This document shows, piece after piece, positions 21,401 through 24,990 of a stretch of 24,990 nt of DNA. The notes below the pieces were generated by a model. It ran no database searches and was not told the DNA's origin. It saw nothing but the letters and a program-made list of their open reading frames with translations. Numbering within the stretch: position 1 is the stretch's first letter; every line of letters starts with the position of its first letter. The stretch spans positions 623,154 to 648,143 of the forward strand of contig NW_019091520.1 in NCBI RefSeq assembly GCF_001949145.1. Direction: 5' to 3'. The translations under genes and the position numbers were made by a program. Source of the stretch: Acanthaster planci (lineage: Eukaryota > Echinodermata > Asteroidea > Valvatida > Acanthasteridae).

Positions 21401-22179
21401 TCATGTATAACATGTACGCCGTTCATTTTGATGAAAAGAACTTTGAGGAGCCTTTAAAGTTTAAACCAGGTGAGAAGAACTCGAATATTATTATTTTCAA
21501 GCCCTCATGCTGTTTGTCTTGCTCGCTCATCCCAACTCGAGCTTGTCCATTTTGTTTCTGCTATTTGTCTTGCATTTGCAGTTCTATACTGCCCCAGTCC
21601 TCAGTTTTATTCGCCAGCTTCAGGGGGCTTAGAATCGACATTTAGCTCAGCACTGTAAAAACTAACTATACAGACATTTCAAACTTAAAATACGAAGAGG
21701 AATTACCGTTTGGATCCTTGTTGAATCTTTCTCAAATGCAACAGCTCAAGCCCATGAGATAAAGGGGCCTCCTGGTGTCTCTGCAATTTAAGTGTATGAG
21801 GTTTAGACCGTTGTACATTATTGTAATAATAATATATATTGTAATTGTTGGCAGCAAATTAAAGTTCTTGAATAGCTTCATTCTTGCAGTTGTTGAATCT
21901 CATGTTTCAGTATTTTTCCTTTCAGAGCGCTTTTTGAAGGAGGATGGCTCCATCAAGCATTCCCAGAGCTACCTTCCCTTCAACATCGGGCACCGTCAGT
22001 GCCTGGGCAAGACCCAAGGGGAGGTCATCTGCTTCCTCGTCTACTCCTGGCTCTTCCAGCGGTACACCTTCAGCAAGGTTCCCGAGCAGCAAGACCAGCC
22101 TCTCCTTGAGCAAAACCCTGAGATTCAGGCTGCGCGCTCCCCCAAACCCTTCAAGGTGATCGTGCACAAGCGGTACTAG
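15215..22179 (+). CDS. Cytochrome P450, CYP2-clan-like, complete nine-exon gene (519 aa)
   Basis: Heme-thiolate enzyme expected on the cytosolic face of the endoplasmic reticulum, fed electrons by P450 reductase; substrate unknown. Join: 15215-15416, 15562-15741, 18425-18518, 18772-18930, 19334-19539, 20015-20143, 20780-21016, 21371-21469, 21926-22179; all introns are GT-AG, phases 1,1,2,2,1,1,1,1; 1560 nt including TAG. Visible: hydrophobic anchor (about 20-39), basic HQHRRHHRR, proline hinge LPNFPGGPHRVP, FAGRP (119-123), C-helix W147xxxR151, ExxR E380-R383, PERF 435-438, heme loop FNIGHRQCLG 454-463 with Cys461. The FAGRP, LSDR and DFxxGTR-like segments resemble CYP1/CYP2/CYP17-type (clan 2) enzymes; I cannot assign a family. 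Length is normal for a microsomal P450. The start has good context (GCCATGG) and precedes the anchor. Oddity: the I-helix motif is GGGIGTS, without the usual acid. No frameshift or internal stop, so it looks intact. Confidence 0.95.
15562..15741 (+). CDS. P450 exon 2: helix A to B region
   Basis: Residues 68-128. Reads through TELAKKHGDMYSLKLGDEW, the beta-1 sheet region found in almost all clan-2 P450s (Y-G-D/P-v-f/y-s-l-k-l-G). It ends at EEFAGRPPLFS, the typical FxGRP motif before the B-C loop. Acceptor is TTTTTCCAG and donor A|GTGAGT; phase 1 on both sides. Confidence 0.92.
16465..16779. promoter_or_regulatory. Intronic cluster of ETS and CRE-like sites
   Basis: GGAAGTGACGTCA (16465-16477) overlaps an ETS core and a full CRE. 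CGGAAGT (16698-16704) faces ACTTCCG (16716-16722) with a TGACGTT between them, and a further ACTTCCG is at 16773-16779. This combination is typical of promoters and enhancers; here it sits in P450 intron 2. Confidence 0.3.
17708..17865. repeat. Nested inverted repeats with GAGTGAAAAT/CACTC
   Basis: Outer arms AGAGTGAAAAT (about 17710-17719) and ATTTTCACTCT (about 17850-17860). Inner near-palindrome 17766-17801 pairs CGAGTGAAATCTATTCTA with a complement matching 14 of 18. The left arm is itself a small hairpin AGAGTG-AAAAT-CACTCT. Possibly a short foldback element within intron 2. Confidence 0.5.
18425..18518 (+). CDS. P450 exon 3: C helix with WxxxR
   Basis: Residues 128-159, only 94 nt. Holds DISFTDYSPEWKHHRRLF. 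W147 and R151 form the C-helix WxxxR motif, whose Arg contacts a heme propionate. Lies after the 2.68-kb intron 2. Acceptor is GCCAACAG and donor AG|GTAAGA. Confidence 0.92.
18772..18930 (+). CDS. P450 exon 4: helices D-E
   Basis: Residues 159-212. Begins DFTSGTRLE and ends LSFGYE, a clan-2-like D/E-helix segment (compare the common 'iiFGxrf' after helix E). One phase-2 boundary at each side. The acceptor AAATTAG follows a T-rich tract; donor GA|GTGAGT. Confidence 0.92.
19334..19539 (+). CDS. P450 exon 5: helices F-G
   Basis: Residues 212-281. Covers the F/G region that usually forms the substrate-entry roof, including the aromatic DAFSWMKHF and the charged SHKEKKFIK, and ends RHKDTYDP. This is the most variable part of P450s, so the assignment rests on position and on open frames on both sides. 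Donor is G|GTGAGT. Confidence 0.9.
20015..20143 (+). CDS. P450 exon 6: helix H to start of helix I
   Basis: Residues 281-324. Contains RDMIDELIRAQKEAKD (typical 'DllDxLlxaq' of helix G-H) and FFSDTHIAQTVANILVGG, the start of the I helix ('Lsd.hi..tv.dlf.aG'). The exon ends inside the oxygen-activation motif. Donor is G|GTAGGT. Confidence 0.92.
20780..21016 (+). CDS. P450 exon 7: I helix to K helix (ExxR)
   Basis: Residues 324-403. Opens with GGIGTSHSSYW instead of the expected acid-Thr motif, then NPHLQEKVAEVVE (helix J), the MPALSDRSALKYVEA segment and ExxR (E380, R383). PIGVPRTATRDVHF follows, as in clan-2 enzymes. The acceptor ATGAAG has a weak adjacent pyrimidine tract. The next upstream AG would bring in a stop, and downstream AGs are out of phase, so this site is the only one that fits. 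Confidence 0.9.
21371..21469 (+). CDS. P450 exon 8: beta-2 sheet to PERF
   Basis: Residues 403-436. RGYRIPKGTPV is the classic 'gy.IPkGt.v' strand, followed by NMYAVHFDEKNFEEP ('n.wa.h.D...w..P') and KFKP. The last intron splits the Glu codon of PERF. Acceptor is AATATGTAG and donor G|GTGAGA. Confidence 0.92.
21926..22179 (+). CDS. P450 exon 9: PERF, heme-binding cysteine, C-terminus
   Basis: Residues 436-519 and TAG. ERFLKEDGS completes PERF (R437 closes the ExxR-R triad). YLPFNIGHRQCLG is a full match to FxxGxRxCxG, with the thiolate ligand at Cys461 and 58 residues after it, a normal tail. The acceptor CTTTCAG is the third of three in-frame AGs (the other two end at 21889 and 21910). Only this one restores PERF. 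Confidence 0.93.
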
Positions 22180-22544
22180 GTGACGTCACTATCGGCGACA
22201 AGGTGGTATTGGAAGTGGGAATAACTGTCAGGCGATCATGTTGTTTCTTTCCCGAACAGCATGCGAAAGATGTTGTTGCTAAGAATGTGCTATTAATGTG
22301 TTGTTTTAACCAGTTCCTACAGTCATTTGTGCTGTATGTTTGACATTTCATTTAATGTTGATCAACGTTGTCATGTTAGAAGAAGAATTATAGGAAGGTA
22401 GCATACAGAAGTATGTAATGTAAAAAATGGCGCGAAATGGGGCTAACATGCAGCAATCAGTACTCTGTGTTAGAGGCATTTAGAATCTACAAGTGTCTTA
22501 TCGTTGAGAAAGCACTCACTTCAAGTATTTATCTACGCTTATTT

Positions 22545-22750
22545 ATTAAACTTTAAGCACTGTTTGTATATTTGTATTTATGGGAGATTGCTTAATCTTT
22601 ATATTTATTACAGTAAATCTATGGTTACCACGGGTGGTGAACAACATTGTTCAGTCTATTCTATTGCAGGTGTAACTTATCAACAGTAGGCTTCAAAAGA
22701 AACTCCACTTTGGTGTACATTTTTATTAAAAAATAACCACAAAATAATGG
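22545..22750 (+). terminator. Candidate polyadenylation signals of the P450 gene
   Basis: ATTAAA at 22545-22550 is followed within about 15 bases by T/GT-rich sequence (near 22561-22580), and a second ATTAAA lies at 22725-22730. Either would give a 3' UTR of about 0.4-0.57 kb. No canonical AATAAA was noticed on the + strand between the stop codon and 22750. Confidence 0.4.
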
Positions 22751-24041
22751 TACTTCCATCGTTTGTACACTACATTCCTACGTCATATCAAATGCTGGAG
22801 CTTCGTTTGCATGTAGGATGTAACTTCTGATATTTGTATTTTGTAATCCAAACTGTTATTTAATTTTGATTTTGTCACCTAAAATTAAAACACGGTCCGT
22901 ATTAAAAGGCAATATGCCATTGTAATCGACACACAATGTTCTCTGGATTTGGACGTTTCGTGTGGTACCCGGAAACAGAAGAAATGCAAAGATCAGATCA
23001 ACCAGTCTCATATGCATGCATTCGTTAATATGAGAATTAAAAAAAAATACAGTGCGCATCACCTTAGACACGGGTCCGCAACGATAATTTGCACAGGTGC
23101 AGTTAGACAAAAATAAATTGGAAAAGTACCCCAGAATTTGACTACACACCATGCGCATAATATAGTCAATCAGCAATACTTCTTAATCCCGACACCTGGC
23201 GTGGATATGAAGCATTGAACAAAAACGTGGTCGCGGGGTGTTCCTCGCTGGCATGACTGTCGAATACATTGATATATAAATCCATAGACGGACAGCTCTT
23301 ATTCCATATGCAGCAAGATATGAGATGGAGAGAATCCCCCCCCCCGCTTTGTGTTGGTCATTGTCTCGCAGGAATCTGGGGGATTCCTTTCAGACATCTT
23401 GGGGGGATGTGTTAAGTAACAATAGTCTGAAATGTGTATAGGGATTGGACATGTTCGGGGGTACCCCTCAGTCTCATTTCTTGCTGGGTATATCTTATTC
23501 AAAACAACGGCAGGGTGCCGAGACGGCACCCAATAAATCCAAAAGCGTGGGCAACTTCAGCCCCTCGGTATGGGGAATTTAGTCATTTTTCGGCTGTGAC
23601 AAAACCCTCTGTTTACTTCATCTTACCCATGCATGTTCGAAACAGTGCAGTTGCAATCTTCGAAAAAAAGAGATAGGAGTACCACACAGTAAAAAGGGAA
23701 AGTATTTTGAGAGCACATGTTTGCGCCGCGCAATTTGCACTAAATGCGCTGCCATCCATCGTTTCGCCTACTGCTTGCCCTCGCGTTTTAAAGGCAGGAA
23801 GGGAGGGAGGGAGGTGGAAAGGACTTATGTGCTCAAGTTTCTTGGTGTTTTTATCTCAAATTCTTTGGCATGGGATGAACACGTAAACTACTAATGTTAA
23901 GTAATAACATTGTCATTATGTTTTAATTTACTGTAAATGAAAGCGTTCTTACGCTGTCTATCACCCTCACGTCTTTTGATACGTGTGTGTGTTGATTTGA
24001 GATAGACTATCATTAGTTGCATTGTGTAAGATGTAGTTTTT
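22751..24041. other. Intergenic downstream DNA
   Basis: No gene recognised; the 106-codon minus-strand frame at 22856-23176 has no motif. Contains a C10 run near 23336, a GGGTGCC-GAGAC-GGCACCC hairpin (23513-23531) followed directly by AATAAA, and a G-rich GGGAGGGAGGGAGG tract (23801-23814). Confidence 0.5.
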
Positions 24042-24959
24042 TGTAGACAGCACTTTAGCCGGAGCTAATGTAGCCTCCGACTAAGGCGAGGGCGCCCTCC
24101 TCCTCGAGGCGCGGTGTGTCGGACGGCACGCCGGAGAGTCCCTGAGCGGCTAGGGACGAGTCCGTTGGGATCTAAGTATACCGTCCCCCAAGAAAGTTGG
24201 TCTCCGTTGAGATAATGGCTAATCTGATTAGTCGTAACTTAATAACGTAACCCAAGACCTGACTTGAAATAAACTTCGCCTGGACACCTGACTTATATAC
24301 AACAATTAACAAGCGGCTGCTTTATTCATCAACGCACTCAACCAATACACCAGTAGAGGGCGCTATTGACGGGGAGACTGTGTAATTATATGTGACCAGA
24401 CTTCGCCCAGAGCAGCGAACACCACAATTAATTGTGGGCATCCAGTGCCAAATCAAGGACTTTAGCAAGTCTATGGAGCTTAATGTCAAGGCTGCGCTAC
24501 ACGCAACTCACGTCACGAGATAGCAATCCGCCCTTGCATCGACCGCAAGCTCCTATCAGGAACTATAACGCACCACCAATCAGCCCCTCAACCTACCGAA
24601 CCCCTCAAACACACACACACCACTCCGACTTAGGCACAGTCACACTAGGCTAGGTGACTTTAACCCTTACACAGGATTCTTGACCCATACCTCGGGATCA
24701 GCCCTTTATCAAGACGACTAGTCCTAGCCTACGTGCGCCTTTTATAGCTTTTGCGCTGCTCTGACCACGCCCGCGCACGCGCTCACGTGACTAAGCAGTG
24801 ACTTCGGCTGCCCTATCGCACAACGCACAAGGCGGAGCCTATGCGCCGTGCTTGCTTATCACACAGCTATGCGTGCCTAACATCTGCCTCTGTTACTGGG
24901 CAGGGCGCCATCTATAACTCTGCACCGTGCCAGTGACTAGCGCCCTCTGTCACGTCACA
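24042..24959 (-). mobile_element. Candidate LTR of a retrotransposon, minus orientation
   Basis: On the minus strand it starts TGTGACGTGACAGAGGGCGC and ends GCTGTCTACA, i.e. TG...CA with TGT/ACA ends, 918 bp. It contains TATAAAAGGCGCACG (24732-24746) and AATAAA (24321-24326) in LTR order. Bases upstream on the minus strand (GTAGGAAG) could be the end of a polypurine tract. No primer-binding site follows the other end and the flanks (GGAAG, AAAAA) are not a duplication, so a 3' LTR with internal part beyond the window fits better than a solo LTR. No second LTR is visible, so this is tentative. Confidence 0.4.
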
Positions 24960-24990
24960 CTTCCTACATAGGGAAGGATCGGGTTTTTGC

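Noticed and set aside
22637-22655. Steroid receptor element GAACA...TGTTC near the P450 3' end
   Set aside because: The half-sites are separated by 4 bases, not the required 3.

Overview
This is a stretch of animal nuclear DNA, not bacterial. It has one multi-exon gene with GT-AG introns, long non-coding intervals and many small repeats. AT content is moderate. A tRNA-headed SINE with the 'GCGCTTTATAAA' type of tail, several MITE-like elements and a clan-2 cytochrome P450 with short GC-rich exons suggest a marine invertebrate deuterostome. Amphioxus is my best guess, but this is inference and other marine invertebrates remain possible.

The only gene I can support fully is a complete microsomal cytochrome P450 on the + strand (15215-22179). 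It has nine coding exons that join in frame into 519 residues. It carries an N-terminal anchor, a proline-rich hinge, the C-helix WxxxR, K-helix ExxR, PERF and the heme-binding FxxGxRxCxG with Cys461. Its I-helix is unusual: the expected [AG]Gx[DE]T[TS] reads GGGIGTS. The acidic residue is lost, and perhaps the catalytic threonine too. A TATA/initiator-like core promoter followed by an ATG-free 121-nt exon with a strong splice donor (10901-11054) may be the 5' UTR start of this gene, 4.1 kb upstream.

The left part (1-10890) is intergenic and rich in repeats: a minus-strand SINE (1050-1410), a small inverted repeat (1731-1843), two inverted copies of one element built from a recurring GTTTTCACGAACTGACACCC motif (3853-5068), a degenerate GACTC/GAGTC block (7091-7500) and a 655-bp TIR element with a perfect 5-bp target duplication (8031-8685). 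A 137-bp MITE-like element with GGGCCTGTTTG ends lies at 13260-13396, in the putative 5' UTR intron. Intron 2 of the P450 (2.7 kb) holds a composite ETS/CRE site, further ETS-like sites and a nest of hairpins.

Downstream of the gene lie candidate poly(A) signals and about 1.3 kb of featureless DNA. The right edge carries what looks like a minus-strand LTR (24042-24959) whose internal region would lie outside the window. It contains a sequence matching the CTCF core consensus. I found no CRISPR array, rRNA or functional tRNA.
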